From Sitta carolinensis (lineage: Eukaryota; Chordata; Aves; Passeriformes; Sittidae), in NCBI GenBank assembly GCA_032173965.1, contig CM063309.1:1869564-1933563 (forward strand): a stretch of DNA of 64,000 nucleotides. The letters are read 5' to 3'. Numbering within the stretch: position 1 is the first letter of the stretch; every line of letters starts with the position of its first letter. A program made the position numbers and the translations under genes. Below the pieces are notes generated by a model. The model was not told where the DNA came from and did no database searches. It saw nothing but the letters and a program-made list of their open reading frames with translations. Below are positions 47,185 to 63,384 of this stretch, piece by piece.

Positions 47185-49265
47185 CCAGTGGGGGGATTGG
47201 GGGCTGGGGGGATGGGGGGGGGGATGGGGGCTGGGACCCGGGAGGGGGTATGGGGGCTGGGACCCGGATGGGGGTAGGGGGCTGGACCGGGAAGGGGGGG
47301 AATGGGGGGCTAGGAACCCAGGGATGGGGGGTATGGGGGGCTGGGACCCCGGGATGGGGATGGGGGGTAGAGGGGTATGGGGGCTGGACCCAGGGAGGGG
47401 GGCGTATGGGGGGCTAGGAACCCAGGGAGGGGGGTTATGGGGGGCTGGTCCGGAGGGGGGGAATGGGGGCTGGGATCCCGGGGATGGGGGGTATGGGGGG
47501 CTGGACCCGGGAAGGGGGGAATGGGGGCTGGGATCCCGGGGATGGGGGTATGGGGGGCTGGGACCCGGGAGTGGGGAAACGGGGACTGGGGACATTGGGG
47601 AGGGGATTGGGGGCAGGGACCCAAGGGTGAAGTTTGTTGGGGGGGCAGGGACCCGGGGTGGGGGTAGGGGGGGCGGACCCCGGGAGGAGGGAGTGGGGGC
47701 AGAGACCCGGGGCGCAGGACGGGGTTGGGGAGGGGATTTGGGGGGCAGGGACCCAAGGGTGAAGTTTGTTGGGGGGGCAGGGACTCGGGGTGGGGGTACG
47801 GGGGGGGCAGAGACCCCGGGGAGAGGGAGCTGTGGGGCAGAGACCCCGGGGGCGCCAGGGACGCCGGGTTAGGGGTGAAGAGCGGCTGGGGGACACTGGG
47901 GTGGAGGATTTGGGGGGCTGGGACCCCGGGGTAGAGAGGTTTGGGGGGCTGGGACCCCGGGGGGGGGGGGTGTATGGGGGGCTGGGGGACGCTGGGGTGG
48001 GGATTTGGAGGGCAGGGACCCCAAATGTGAGGCGTAGGGGGACCAGGACCCCGAGTGTGGGGGTCGGGGGGGCTGGGACCCCAGGTGTGGCTTTTTGGGG
48101 GGTCTGGGACCCAGGGTGTGGGGGCAGGGGTGACAGGGACCACAAGGTGTGGGGTAGGGGGGGCTGGGACCCCAGGGTGAACGATCCAGGGGGTCTGGGA
48201 CCCCAGGGTGCGGATCGGGGGGTTCTGGGACCCCGAGTGTGGGGTCGGGGGGTTCTGTGACCCCGAGTGTGGGGTCGGGGGGTCCGAGACCCCGAGTGTG
48301 GGGGTCGGGGGGTTCTGGGACCCCGGGGTGCGGATCGGGGGGTTCCGAGACCCCGAGTGTGGGTCGGGGGGTTCTGGGACCCCGGGGTGCGGATCGGGGG
48401 GTTCCGAGACCCCGAGTGTGGGTCGGGGGGTTCCGGGACCCCGAGTGTGGGTCGGGGGGTTCTGTGACCCCGAGTGTGGGGTCGGGGGGGTCCGAGACCC
48501 CGAGTGTGGGGGTCGGGGGTTTCTGGGACCCCAGGGTGCGGATCGGGGGGTTCCGAGACCCCGGGGTGCGGATCGGGGGGTTCCGGGACCCCGAGTGTGG
48601 GGTCGGGGGGTTCTGTGACCCCGAGTGTGGGGTCGGGGGGTTCCGAGACCCCGAGTGTGGGGGTCGGGGGGTTCTGGGACCCCGGGGTGCGGATCGGGGG
48701 GTTCCGAGACCCCGGGGTGCGGATCGGGGGGTTCCGGGACCCCGAGTGTGGGGTCGGGGGGTTCCGAGACCCCGAGTGTGGGGGTCGGGGGGTTCCGAGA
48801 CCCCGGGTGCGGATCGGGGGGTTCCGGGACCCCGAGTGTGGGGGTCGGGGGGTTCCGGGACCCCGAGTGTGGGGTCGGGGGGTTCCGGGACCCCGAGTGT
48901 GGGGTCGGGGGGTTCCGAGACCCCGAGTGTGGGGGTCGGGGGGTTCTGGGACCCCGGGGTGCGGATCGGGGGGTTCCGAGACCCCGGGGTGCGGATCGGG
49001 GGGTTCCGGGACCCCGAGTGTGGGGTCGGGGGGTTCCGAGACCCCGGGTGCGGATCGGGGGGTTCCGGGACCCCGAGTGTGGGGTCGGGGGGTTCCGAGA
49101 CCCCGGGGTGCGGATCGGGGGGTTCCGAGACCCCGAGTGTGGGTCGGGGGGTTCCGAGACCCCGAGTGTGGGTCGGGGGGTTCCGGGACCCCGAGTGTGG
49201 GGGTCGGGGGGTTCCGGGACCCCGAGTGTGGGGTCGGGGGGTTCCGGGACCCCGGTGCGGGACGC
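47185..49265. repeat. 2 kb G-rich arrays in the INPP1-like 3' region
   Basis: A GGGGGGTATGGGGGCTGGGACCC array (47.2-48.1 kb) is followed by a tight array of CCCCGAGTGTGGGGTCGGGGGGTTCC / CCGGGGTGCGGATCGGGGGG units of about 32 bp (48.15-49.26 kb, about 33 units). If the AATAAA at 49331 ends the INPP1-like transcript, the whole array is 3' UTR. It opens long minus-strand PHTRG-type frames and the 1657-codon frame, none of them genes. Confidence 0.9.
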
Positions 49266-49330
49266 GGCGGGAGCTCCGGGCCCCGGGCTGCCTGTGTGGG
49301 ACCCTCGGTGTCCCCCCGTGCCCCCTCCCC

Positions 49331-49336
49331 AATAAA
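49331..49336 (+). terminator. INPP1: Polyadenylation signal, probably of the INPP1-like gene
   Basis: AATAAAGGG lies directly after the long G-rich array and about 2.15 kb after the INPP1-like stop. I saw no earlier AATAAA between them. It could belong to an unrecognised transcript instead. Confidence 0.5.
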
Positions 49337-49369
49337 GGGTCTCTCGCAGCCGTCCGTGCCGTGCCGTGC

Positions 49370-49510
49370 CGGGCCGGGCCGGGCCGGGCCGGGGGCGGTC
49401 CCGGGGCGGTCCCGGGGCATTCCCGGCTCGCCCCCGTCACATGATCCCGAGCCCTCGGGAAGGGCGGCGGCGAGCGGGACCGGGACCGGGAGCGCCCGGA
49501 GCGGGTGGGG
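49370..49510 (+). promoter_or_regulatory. CD63: Probable CD63 promoter
   Basis: CpG-rich sequence with GCCGGGCC and GGGGCGGTC boxes and GTCACATGAT (49436-49445), one to two bases away from the TFEB/TFE3 CLEAR consensus GTCACGTGAC. CD63 is a lysosomal gene, so a CLEAR-like site is sensible. The start site and non-coding first exon (perhaps ending near a GGGTGAGG donor at about 49.88 kb) are inferred. Confidence 0.4.
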
Positions 49511-49879
49511 AACGGCGCCGGCACCACCGGGGGGGAACGGGACCACCGGGAGTGGGGGGCAACGGGACCGAGAGCACCGGGACTTGGGGGAACGGGACCG
49601 GGGGAACCGGGACTGGGGGTTAGGCCCCGGGACAGGGGGAACAGGGCGGGAACGGCACCGGGACTACCGGCACTGGGAAGAGAGAACGGGACCGGAACCA
49701 CCGGGGAGTGGGGAAAGTGGTACCGGGACCACCGGAACCCGGGAAGGACCGGCACCGGGAGCGGGGCAGGGGGAGAGCAGCCCGGGAACTCCGGGACCAC
49801 CGGGACCGGGGGATGAAGCAGCACCGGCCCGGGCCTGGGAGGGATCGGTACACGGGATACCGGGAGCGCCGGGTCCCGG

Positions 49880-50240
49880 GCAGGGTGAGGGGTCGGTCCC
49901 GGGAGGGGAGGGGTCCCGGAGGGTGAGGGGTCGGTCCCGGGAGGGTGAGGGGTCGTCCCGGGAGGGTGAGGGGTCGGTCCCGGGAGGGTGAGGGGTCCCG
50001 GGAGGGTGAGGGGTCCCGGGAGGGTGAGGGGTCGGTCCCGGGAGGGTGAGGGGTCGGTACCGGGAGGGTGAGGGGTCCCGGGAGGGTGAGGGGTCGGTCC
50101 CGGGAGGGTGAGGGGTCGGTCCCGGGAGGGGAGGGGTCCCGGGAGGGTGAGGGGTCGGTCCCGGGAGGGGAGGGGTCCCGGGAGGGTGAGGGGTCGGTCC
50201 CGGGAGGGGAGGGGTCCCGGGAGCAGCGGCGGGCCGGGCT
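49880..50240 (+). repeat. CCGGGAGGGTGAGGGGTCGGTC repeat
   Basis: About 14 units of 18-27 bp each contain GGGTGAGG. This looks like a copied splice-donor edge of the CD63 non-coding first exon (GGGCAG then GGTGAGGGG at about 49,880), which makes a chain of possible donors before the coding exon. Confidence 0.7.
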
Positions 50241-50391
50241 GGAGCGGTCCCGGTGCCGGTGCCGGTTCCGGTAGCGGGGCCCGGCCCGGCCCGGCGGTTC
50301 CTCGGTCCGGGGAGCGCTCCCGTGCCGTGCCGGTGCCGGTGCCGGTGCCGGTGCCGGTGCTGAGCGGCGGCTCCCGCAGCACGGAGGGGCC

Positions 50392-53300
50392 ATGGCGATC
50401 GAGGGGGGGATGAAATGCGTGAAGTTCTTGGTTTTCTTCTTCAACTTCATCTTCTGGGTGAGTCCCGGCAGCGGCAGAACCGGACAGAGCCCCCCCCGGC
50501 CGCCCCCTCCCCACCTCCCGCACCCCCGGGGTTGGGGGTCCCGGGCAGCGGGGGAAGGGGGGGGTGGTGAAGCCACATCGTGTCCCCGGGGTGGGGAGGG
50601 GGACAGGGGACCCCAGGGTGAGCGGGGGGCACCGGGGGGACCCCCGAGAGCGGCGGGACGCGGCTTTGGGGAAGTCGGGGTGAGGAAAGAGCGGCGAGAG
50701 CCAACGGCCGTGGGGGGACCCGGGGGGGACCCGGGGAGGGGGGGACAGGAAGGGACAAGGGGGGGACACCGAGGGGGGGCAGGAGGGGGGACACGAAGGG
50801 ACATGGGGGGGGACAAGAGGATTCAAGGAGGGGGACACGGTGGGCACACGGTGGGCACACGGTGGGCACACGGGGGGCACACGGGGGGCACACGGGGGGC
50901 ACACGGGGGGCACACGGGGCCCCTTCCCGCCCCCCCCCCCGGCAGGGAGGGAGCTGCCCCCGCCGTCCCCGCCCTGCCGGCGCCGGGCTGAGTCACCCCT
51001 CGAGGGCCGGGGGCCGCGGGGGGGGGGGGACACGCTCGGTGACACGGTGACACGGCGGCTGGACACGGTGCCAACCCCCCCACCCCCCTCCCGCGCCCCC
51101 CCCGCGCTGTTTGTGCGGCTGAGCCCACGCCCCGCGGGCACTCCGGGCAGGGCGAGGGGGGCAGCGCCACTCGCGGGGGTCCCCCCGCTCTGGGGAGGGG
51201 TCTGCAGATGTACACACACACCCCCCCCACCCCCCGGTGCTCCGGGACCCCCGAGCGGGGCTGGTGCCAGACCCCCCCTCCCATCCCGCGGCTCTCGCGT
51301 GGCCGGAAGGCCGGACTTCCTGGACTTCCCGCTGCGGCCGCTGCTCCCCCCCGGGAACACCCCCGTGTCCCTCCCGTGTCCCCCAGTGTCCCGAGTGTCC
51401 CCCCCGTGTCCCCTCCCTGCCCCCCCAGTGTCCCCCCCGTGTCCCCTCCCTGCCCCCCAGTGTCCCCCCCGTGTCCCCTCCCTGCCCCCCCAGTGTCCCC
51501 CCCGTGTCCCCTCCCTGCCCCCCAGTGTCCCCTCTGTCCCCTCCCTGTCCCCAGTGTCCCTCCCGTGTCCCCCAGTGTCCCCCCCGTGTCCCCCTCGTGT
51601 CCCTCCCTGCCCCCCAGTGTCCCCCCCGTGTCCCCTCCCTGCCCCCCAGTGTCCCCCCCGTGTCCCCTCCCTGCCCCCCAGTGTCCCCCCTCGTGTCCCC
51701 TCCCTGCCCCCCAGTGTCCCCCCCGTGTCCCTCCTGTCCCCCCAGTGTCCCCCCGTGTCCCTCCCGTGCCCCCCAGTGTCCCCCCGTGTCCCCTCCCTGC
51801 CCCCCCAGTGTCCCCCCCGTGTCCCTCCCTCCCCCAGTGTCCCCCCGTGTCCCTCCTGCCCCCCAGTGTCCCCCCGTGTCCCCCCTGTGCCCCCCACATG
51901 TCCCCCCGATGTTACCCCGTGTCCCCTCCTGTCCCTCCCCTCGTCCTCCCCCCATGTCCCCCCTGTGTCCCCCTCCTTGTCTTCCCAGCCTCCCATGTCC
52001 CCCCCCCATGTCCCCCCATGTCCCCCTCGTGTCCCCTCCTGTGTCCCCCCCAGTGTCCCCCCGTGTCCCCTCCCTGCCCCCGTGTCCCCCCGTGCCCCCC
52101 CTGTCCCCCCCTGTCCCCTGTCCTCCGTGTCCCCCCTGCCCCCATGTCCCCCTCCCTGTCCCCCATCGTTGTCCCCCTCCCCCTTTGTCCCCCATGTCCC
52201 CATCCCGCCCCAGACCGGAGCGCCGCGGCGGGGGATTTGGGGAGGGGGTTCGTGCTGAGGTTGTGGGGGGTGGTCCGACGCTCTGTGTGTGTCGCCCCCC
52301 AGGTGTGCGGCGTGGCCCTGGTGGCCATCGGGGTGTACACGCTGCTGGCCCTGGCTAGGGCCCCGCTGTCCCCGATCGCCGCCTCCAGCTGGACCCCGGT
52401 GGGCTTCGTGGTGCTGGGGGTCCTCATCTTCTTCACCTCCTTCTTCGGCTGCTGCGGCGCCTGGAAGGAGAGCTACTGCATGGTCACCACGGTGAGGGGG
52501 GGGCGGCCGGCCGGGACCCCCCCGCGACCCCCTCAGGACACCCCTGGGACCCCGCGGGACCCTGACCCAGCCTCTCAGCGGGACCCCAGCCAGGAGCCCC
52601 AGCCCAGCCCTTCGTTGGGAGGCACAATCAGTGCCCCCATCTGATCGCCCCCAGACCCCCAACCCCCTCTGTGAGCACCCCAGACCCCAAACCCCCTCTA
52701 TGAGCAGCCCAGGACCCCCAAACCCCTCTGTTGAGGCACCCCAGGACCCCCAACCCCCTTGACACCCCCCAGACCCCCAAACCCCCTCTGTGAGCACCCC
52801 AGGACCCCCAAACCCCCTCTGTGAGCACCCCAGGACCCCCAAATCCCCTCTGTGACCCCCCCAGCCCCCAAACCCCCTCTATGAGCCCTCAAACACCTTC
52901 TGAGGACCCCCAGGACCCTGAAATCCTCTTGGTGACTCCCAGGACCCCAAACCCCCTCTATGGCCCCTCAGACCCTCCCTGTGTCCCCCAAACCCCCCTC
53001 TGACCCCCCCCCAGACCCCCAAACCCCCTCTGTGAGCCCCAAACACCTTCTGAGGCCCCACCAGGACCCCAAACCCTCTTGGTGACCCCCAGGAACCCCA
53101 AACCCCCTCTATGGCCCCTCCAGACCCCCAAACCCACTCTGACCCCCCCAGAACCAACCCCTCTGTGATCCCCAAATCCCCTCTGTGAGCCCCTCAGACC
53201 CCTTCAATCCTTCTGTGACCCCCCCCAGGACCCCAAACCCCTCTATGAGCCCCCCAAACCCTCTCGGTGACCCCTCCAGACCCCAAACCCACTCTGACCC

Positions 53301-55644
53301 CCAGGACCCCCCTCTGTGATCCCCAAATCCCCTCTGTGAGCCCCCCCAAACCCTCTCGGTGACCCCTCCAGACCCCCAAACCCACTCTGACCCCCCAGGA
53401 CCCCCGTCTGTGATCCCCAAATCCCCTCTGTGAGCCCCCCCAAACCCTCTCGGTGACCCTCCCAGACCCCCAAACCCACTCTTATACCCCCCACGGACCC
53501 CCCGTCCCCTGTGATCCCCAAATCCCCTCTGTGAGCCCCCCAGACCCCCCCAAAACCCTCTCTCTGAACCCCCCAGGACCCCCATTCCCCATTTGCGACA
53601 CCCCCCAGAACCCCCAAACCCCTTCTGTGACCCCTCAGGCCCCCCGTGACCCCCCAAACCCCCCCTCTGTGCCCCCCCTGACCCCCCCGTGCCCCCCCAG
53701 TTCGCCGTCCTGCTCAGCCTCATCTTCCTGGTGGAGATCGCCGCCGCCATCGCCGGCTACGTCTTCAAGGACAAGGTGGGGGTCCCTGCCCCGCACCCGG
53801 GGGTCCCTGCCCGCACCCGGGGGTCCCGCACCCCCTGACCCCCCCCGTGTCCCCCCAGGTGCACGGGCTGGTGGAGGAGGGGCTGTGGGAGGCCATGAGG
53901 AGCTACGAGCAGGACCCTCCGCTGGCCACCGCTCTGGACGGCATCCAGCAGGAGGTGAGCCAGGGCGGGGACACCAGCCCCAATTTGGGGAGGGGGGCTA
54001 CTCCCGGACCCCTCTCCAGCATTCCTGACCCTTCTTCCCGGGCAGTTCTCCTGCTGTGGGGTGAACAACTACACGGACTGGGCGCACGTGGAGCCCTTCG
54101 GGTCCAACGGCACCGTGCCCCGCTCGTGCTGCCGCGTCCACAGCGACACCTGCAACGTCCGGCCCACCCCGGCCACCGTCTTCGAGAAGGTGAGACCCCC
54201 GACCCAATTCTGGGCAGCCCTGGGGGGGTGGGGGTGTCCCTGAGCCCCCCCGTGCTGACCCCCAGGGCTGCCTGCCGAGCTTCGAGGCGTGGGCCAAGAG
54301 GAACGTGGTGGTGGTGGCGGCCGTGGCGCTGGGCGTCGCCTTCTTCGAGGTGAGAGCCCCCCCAAAAATGGGGGGAGACCCTCCCTCAAAATGGGGGGAG
54401 ATCCCCCCTTTCAGTGTGGGAGTGAACCCCCTTTAGTGTGGGGCTGAGACCCCCGAATGTGGGGGGGAATCAGTGGAGTTTGGGGTGACCCAATATGAGG
54501 ACCAGAACCCCCCAATATGAGGATCAGACCCCCCCCAATATGAGGATCAGACCCCCCCCCAATATGAGGATCAGACCCCCCTCAATATGAGGATCAGACC
54601 CCCCCCAATATGGGGCTGAGACCCCTGAATGTGGGGATCAGACCCCCATTATGGGGCTGAGACCCCCCCAATATGAGGATCAGACCCCCCAGTATGAGGA
54701 TCAGACCCCCCAATATGAGGATCAGACACCCCCCAATATGAGGATCAGACCCCCCCCAATATGAGGATCAGACCCCCCCAATATGGGTGAAAAGATCAGA
54801 CCCCCAATATGGGGCTGAGACCCCCCCAAAATGAGGATCAGACCCCCCCAATATGAGGATCAGACCCCCCAATATGGAATCAGACCCCCCCAATATGAGA
54901 TCAGACCCCCCAATATGAGGATCAGACCCCCCCCAATATGAGAATCAGACCCCCCAATATGAGGATCAGACCCCCCCAATATGGCTAGACCCCCAATAGA
55001 GGATCAGACCCCCCAATATGGAGGATCAGACCCCCCATATGAGAACAGACACCCCCCAATATGGATCAGACCCCCCCAATATGGCTGAACCCCCCCAGAA
55101 TGTGGGATCAGACCCCCCCAATATGGGGCTGAGACCCCCCCGTGTCAAACTGATCCCCCCCAGCCCCCATGGTCCCCCCTGATCCTGACCCCCATTGTCC
55201 TTCCCCCCCATGTCCGCCTCCCCCAATTGTCCCCCCATGTCCCTGTGGATCTGACCCCCCCAATATGTACTGTCCCCCCCGTGCCCCCAGTCCCGTTGTC
55301 CTGCCCCCATGTCCCTGTCCCCCCCATGTCCTGGCCCCCATGTCCCCCCCCCCGTGCCCCCCCATGTCCCTGTCCCCCCATGCCCTGTCCCCCTGTCCTG
55401 CCCCCCATGTCCCTGTCCCCCCCCATGTCCCTGTCCCCCCCATGTCCCTGCCCCCCTGTCCTGCCCCCCATGTCCCGTCCCTGTCCCCCCCCATGTCCCT
55501 GCCCCCCCATGTCCCATGTCCGCCCCCCGTGCCCCCCCATGTCCCTGTCCCCCCCATCACCGTCCCCTCTCCCCCCAGATCCTCGGCGTTGTCTTCTCCT
55601 GTTGCCTCATGCGGGGGATCCGCAGCGGCTACGAGGTCATGTAG
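50392..55644 (+). CDS. CD63: CD63 antigen (tetraspanin of late endosomes and lysosomes)
   Basis: CD63 organises membrane microdomains in late endosomes, lysosomes and exosomes. Seven coding exons (50380-50457 with ATG at 50392, 52303-52491, 53701-53775, 53859-53954, 54046-54189, 54266-54349, 55579-55644) join in phase to 239 codons (human 238). The order is: N-tail and first membrane helix (MKCVKFLVFFFNFIFW), small loop, second helix (VGFVVLGVLIFFTSFFGCCG), third helix (FAVLLSLIFLVEIAAAIAGY), large loop with the tetraspanin CCG motif (FSCCGVNNYTDW), a paired RSCC, and GCLPSFEAW. The fourth helix and cytoplasmic GYEVM follow; the last four residues are the YxxPhi lysosomal sorting signal. Potential N-glycosylation sites include NYT and NGT. 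It is downstream of the INPP1-like gene and convergent with RDH5, as in mammals. No frame break. Confidence 0.96.
50560..52205. repeat. CD63 intron 1 repeats
   Basis: GGGCACACGGTGGGCACACGG units (50.83-50.92 kb) and a 0.85 kb array of CCCAGTGTCCCCCCCGTGTCCCCTCCCTGCC units (51.36-52.2 kb) occupy most of the intron. The section between (50.94-51.35 kb) is GC-rich and unordered. Frames here are artefacts. Confidence 0.88.
52640..53690. repeat. CCCCAAACCCCCTCTGTGAGC repeat in CD63 intron 2
   Basis: About 35 units of 25-35 bp (CCCAGGACCCCCAAACCCCCTCTGTGA and variants), with higher-order blocks of 90-120 bp after 53.2 kb, run nearly to the exon acceptor at 53700. Confidence 0.88.
54365..55575. repeat. 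CAATATGAGGATCAGACCCCCC repeat and CCCCCATGTCCCTGT repeat
   Basis: The last CD63 intron has about 30 units of 22-25 bp (54.4-55.14 kb), becoming irregular near 54.95-55.08 kb, then CCCCATGTCCCTGCCC units (55.2-55.57 kb) that form the polypyrimidine tract of the last exon. Confidence 0.88.
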
Positions 55645-55770
55645 CCCCCTCCCCAAATTCCTGCCCCCCCCGGGGGTCCTGGGGGGGCTCTGGGGGTCCC
55701 AGCAGGCCCCACGTGCCAACCCCCCCCCCCAGGGGGGTCCTGGGGGGCTCGGGGGGGGCCCCGGGTTTGC

Positions 55771-55776
55771 AATAAA
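55771..55776 (+). terminator. CD63: CD63 polyadenylation signal
   Basis: AATAAA 127 bases after the CD63 stop, the nearest canonical signal, consistent with a short 3' UTR. Confidence 0.8.
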
Positions 55777-55789
55777 GAGGAAAAGCTTC

Positions 55790-56150
55790 TGGAGAGCCGA
55801 GTGGGACTGGGGGGCTTGGGGCGTCCCCTGGGGGGTCCATTTGGGGTGGGGGGGGTCCCTCGTGGGTGGGATGGAACCCTCCGGAGGGTGGGGGTCCCTC
55901 CTGGGGTTGGGGGGTCCCTCCTGGGTGGGACAAGGACCCTTGTGGGGTTTGGGGGTCTCTTAGGGGTTGGGGGTCACTCCTGAGGTTGGGGGGGGGTCTC
56001 TTATGGGGTTGAGGGGGTCCAGCCTGGAGTTTTGGGGTCCCCCTGGGCCCCATTGACCCCGTGGGCCCGGGGGACTGGTTTGGGGGCTCTGTGTGCCACC
56101 CAAAGTCCCCAAATCCCCAAATGCCACCTGATGTCCCCAAATTCCCCTGG
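55790..56150. repeat. GGGGGTCCCTCCTGGGGTTGG repeat between CD63 and RDH5
   Basis: About ten loose units of 25-30 bp in the convergent intergenic gap. No gene. Confidence 0.75.
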
Positions 56151-57185
56151 GCTGAGTGAAAACAAGGACAAGCGAGTTCAGGGCTTTTATTCCCCATCCT
56201 TGGGGGGGTTCTTTTGTGTCTGGGGGCTCTCACTGGGCCAGCCTGGGCAGGATGAGGGCCAGGGCCAGGTCCCTGAGGCCCCAAATGCCACCTCAGTGTC
56301 CTCAAATGCCACCCCAGTGTCCCCAAATCCCCTTCCAACCGCATCCCCGAGCAAGAACCAGGACAGACAAGTTTGCCAGGTTTATTCCCCACCCGGGGGG
56401 GTTTATTTTGAGGTCTGGGGGCTCTCACTGGGCCAGCCTGGGCAGAATGAGAGCCAGGGCCACGTCCCTGAGGCCCCAAGTGCCACCTCAGTGTCCCCGA
56501 ATCCTCACATGTCCCCAAATCCCCTTCCAACCGTGCCCCTGACTGACCCCATGACCCTGCTGTCGTTTATCCCCCACTGCCCACCCCGGGGGGTTTATTT
56601 TGGGTCTGGGGGCTCTCAGTGGACGCTGTGGGCCGGCTTGGGCAGGATGAGGGCCAGGGCCAGGTCCTGAGGCCCCAAATGCCATCTCAGTGTCCTCAAA
56701 TGCCACCCCAATGTCCCCAAATCCCCTTCCAACCGCATCCCCGACCAAGAACCAGGACAGACAAGTTTGCCAGGTTTATTCCCCACCCGGGGGGGTTTAT
56801 TTTGGGTCTGGGGGCTCTCACTGGGCCAGCCTGGGCAGAATGAGAGCCAGGGCCAGTCCCTGAGGCCCCAAGTGCCACCTCAGTGTCCCCGAATCCTCAC
56901 ATGTCCCCAAATCCCCTTCCAACCGTGCCCCTGACTGACCCCATGACCCTGCTGTCGTTTATCCCCCACTGCCCACCCCGGGGGGTTTATTTTGAGTCTG
57001 GGGGCTCTCAGTGGACGCTGTGGGCCGGCTTGGGCAGGATGAGGGCCAGGGCCAGGTCCATGAGGCCCCAAATGCCACCCCAACGTCCCCAAATCCTCAC
57101 ATGTCCCCAAATCCCCTCCCAACCACATCCCCGACCAAGAACCAGGACAGACAAGTTTGCCAGGTTTATTCCCCACCCGGGGGGG

Positions 57186-57191
57186 TTTATT
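57186..57191 (-). terminator. RDH5: RDH5 polyadenylation signal
   Basis: AATAAA on the minus strand 17 bases after the RDH5 stop, with a second at 57165-57170. Copies recur in each downstream repeat unit, so several ends are possible. Confidence 0.65.
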
Positions 57192-57207
57192 TTGAGTCTG
57201 GGGGCTC

Positions 57208-61639
<4,432 letters not shown>

Positions 61640-61663
<24 letters not shown>

Positions 61664-62560
61664 GGCCTGGGGACAGGCACGCGTGGGACCCTGAGAGGGA
61701 GAGGAGGGACCCCCCACCCTGTGCGATCCCCACTCTGTGTGACCCCCCACCCTGCCCGGGACCCCCACCCAGTGTGATCCCCCCAGCGCCAGCAGCGCCG
61801 CGTACAGCCACATGGCCTGGGGGACAGGGCACGCGTGGGACCCCCGACAGGACCCCTGAGAGGGGAGCGGAGGACCCCCACCCTGTGTGACCCCCCCCCT
61901 GCCCGGGACCCCCACCCAGTGTGACCCCCACCCTGTGTGACCCCCCCAGGTACAGCCACATGGCCTGGGGGGACAGGGCACGCGTGGGACCCCTGAGGGG
62001 GGCGTGGAGGGACCCCCACCCTGTGTGACCCCCACCCTGTGTGACCCCCCACCCTGTGTGACCCCCACCCTGTGTGACCCCCCCAGGTACAGCCACATGG
62101 CCTGGGGGACAGGGCACGCGTGGGACCCCTGAGGGGGGCGTGGAGGGACCCCCACTCTGTGTGACCCCCCACCCTGCCCGGGACCCCCACCCAGTGTGAC
62201 CCCCACCCTGTGTGACCCCCCCAGGTACAGCCACATGGCCTGGGGGGACAGGGCACGCGTGGGACCCCTGAGGGGGGAGAGGAGGGAACCCCCACCCTGT
62301 GTGACCCCCACCCTGTGTGACCCCCACCCTGTGTGACCCCCACCCTGCCCAGACCCCACCCTGTGTGACCCCCACCCAGTGTGACCCCCACCCTGTGTGA
62401 CCCCCACCCTGCTCGGACCCCCACCCTGTGTGACCCCCACCCAGTGTGACCCCCACCCTGCCCAGACCCCCACCCTGTGTGACCCCCACCCTGTGTGACC
62501 CCCACCCTGCTTGACCCCACCCTGTGTGACCCCCCAGGTACAGCCACATGGCCTGGGAGG
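61640..62560 (-). repeat. Six copies of the RDH5 acceptor and start codon
   Basis: The unit CCCCAG-GCC-ATG-TGGCTGTAC (acceptor, ATG and codons MWLY, minus strand) occurs with ATGs near 61662, 61812, 61961, 62097, 62234 and 62548. Only the 61662 copy runs into the full exon; the 61812 copy keeps a few more codons. CACCCTGTGTGACCCCC repeats fill the gaps. In the copies the frame continues open as [17 protein letters not shown] sequence. Confidence 0.88.
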
Positions 62561-62579
62561 ACAGGACACGCGTGGGACC

Positions 62580-63000
62580 CCCGACAGGACCCTCCTGCAG
62601 CCCCCCACCCACCTGGAGCGACCCCCACCCTGCCCGGACCACGGGGGTCCCCCCCCTCCCCGTGTGCCCCTCCCTCGCAGTGCCACCAGCACCGGGGACC
62701 CCCGGGACCCCCGCCAGGACCCCCCGAGGGGCCCGGTGGGACCCCCCCCACACACACACACACGGGGGTCTCCCCCAGCCCCCACCCACTCACTCGGGAC
62801 CGACCCCGGCCGGGCTCCCCCTCCCCTGCCCCACTCGAGTGACTCGGGGGTCTCTGCCCCTCGGGGTGGGGTGGGGGTCCCCCCAGAGCCCCTCCTGGGG
62901 CGGGGGCGAGCCCCCCGCGGGCCCCCCGACCCACCTGGAGCGGGCCTGGCCGGGGCCGGGCCCGGATTAGCGGGGCTCTGCGTCACCGCCGGGCCCGGGG
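62580..63000 (-). promoter_or_regulatory. RDH5: Probable RDH5 promoter and non-coding first exon
   Basis: On the minus strand GCTCCAG then GTGGGT forms a plausible donor at 62935/62934, with a second copy near 62610. About 30 bases further upstream is TAATCC (complement of 62964-62969), the OTX2/CRX core motif, which would suit a pigment-epithelium gene. The region is CpG-rich and not tandemly repeated. Exon and promoter limits are inferred. Confidence 0.4.
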
Positions 63001-63384
63001 GGGCTCCGGGGGGGTCCCCGCCGGCCCCCTCCCCACCGCCCGGGGCAGCGGGGACCCCCCGGCACCCCCCGGGACCCCCCGGGCCAGACCCCGCCCCGGC
63101 CGGGACCCCCAGCCCTGCTGAACCCCCCCCGCGTGGGGAGGGGGCCCGCGGGGACCGTGACCCCCCCTGCAGGGGCCCCGTGCCCCCCTCCGGGACCCCC
63201 ACTGGGGGCTCGGGGTGTCAGGACCCCCCCAATTGTTGGTTCGGGGGTTGGACCCCCAAAGGGGCGGCAGGGAGACCCTTCCCCACGCAAGGATCTGGGG
63301 GGGACCCCCGGGATTTGTCCCGGGACCCCCATTGGGGGGTTCCGGGTGTCAGGACCCCCCCCCAGTTGTTGGTTTGGGGGTTTC
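63001..63384. other. GC-rich sequence without recognised gene
   Basis: C/G-rich unordered DNA upstream of RDH5. It includes a ~110 bp duplication containing GACCCCCATTGGGGG and CGGGTGTCAGGACCCCCCC (about 63.19 and 63.33 kb). No exon recognised. Confidence 0.6.

Noticed and set aside
47869..52842. Very long minus-strand open frame (over 1600 codons)
   Set aside because: It spans CD63 exons on the opposite strand and several G-rich arrays, has only low-complexity sequence and resembles no family. GC-rich repeats without stops explain it.
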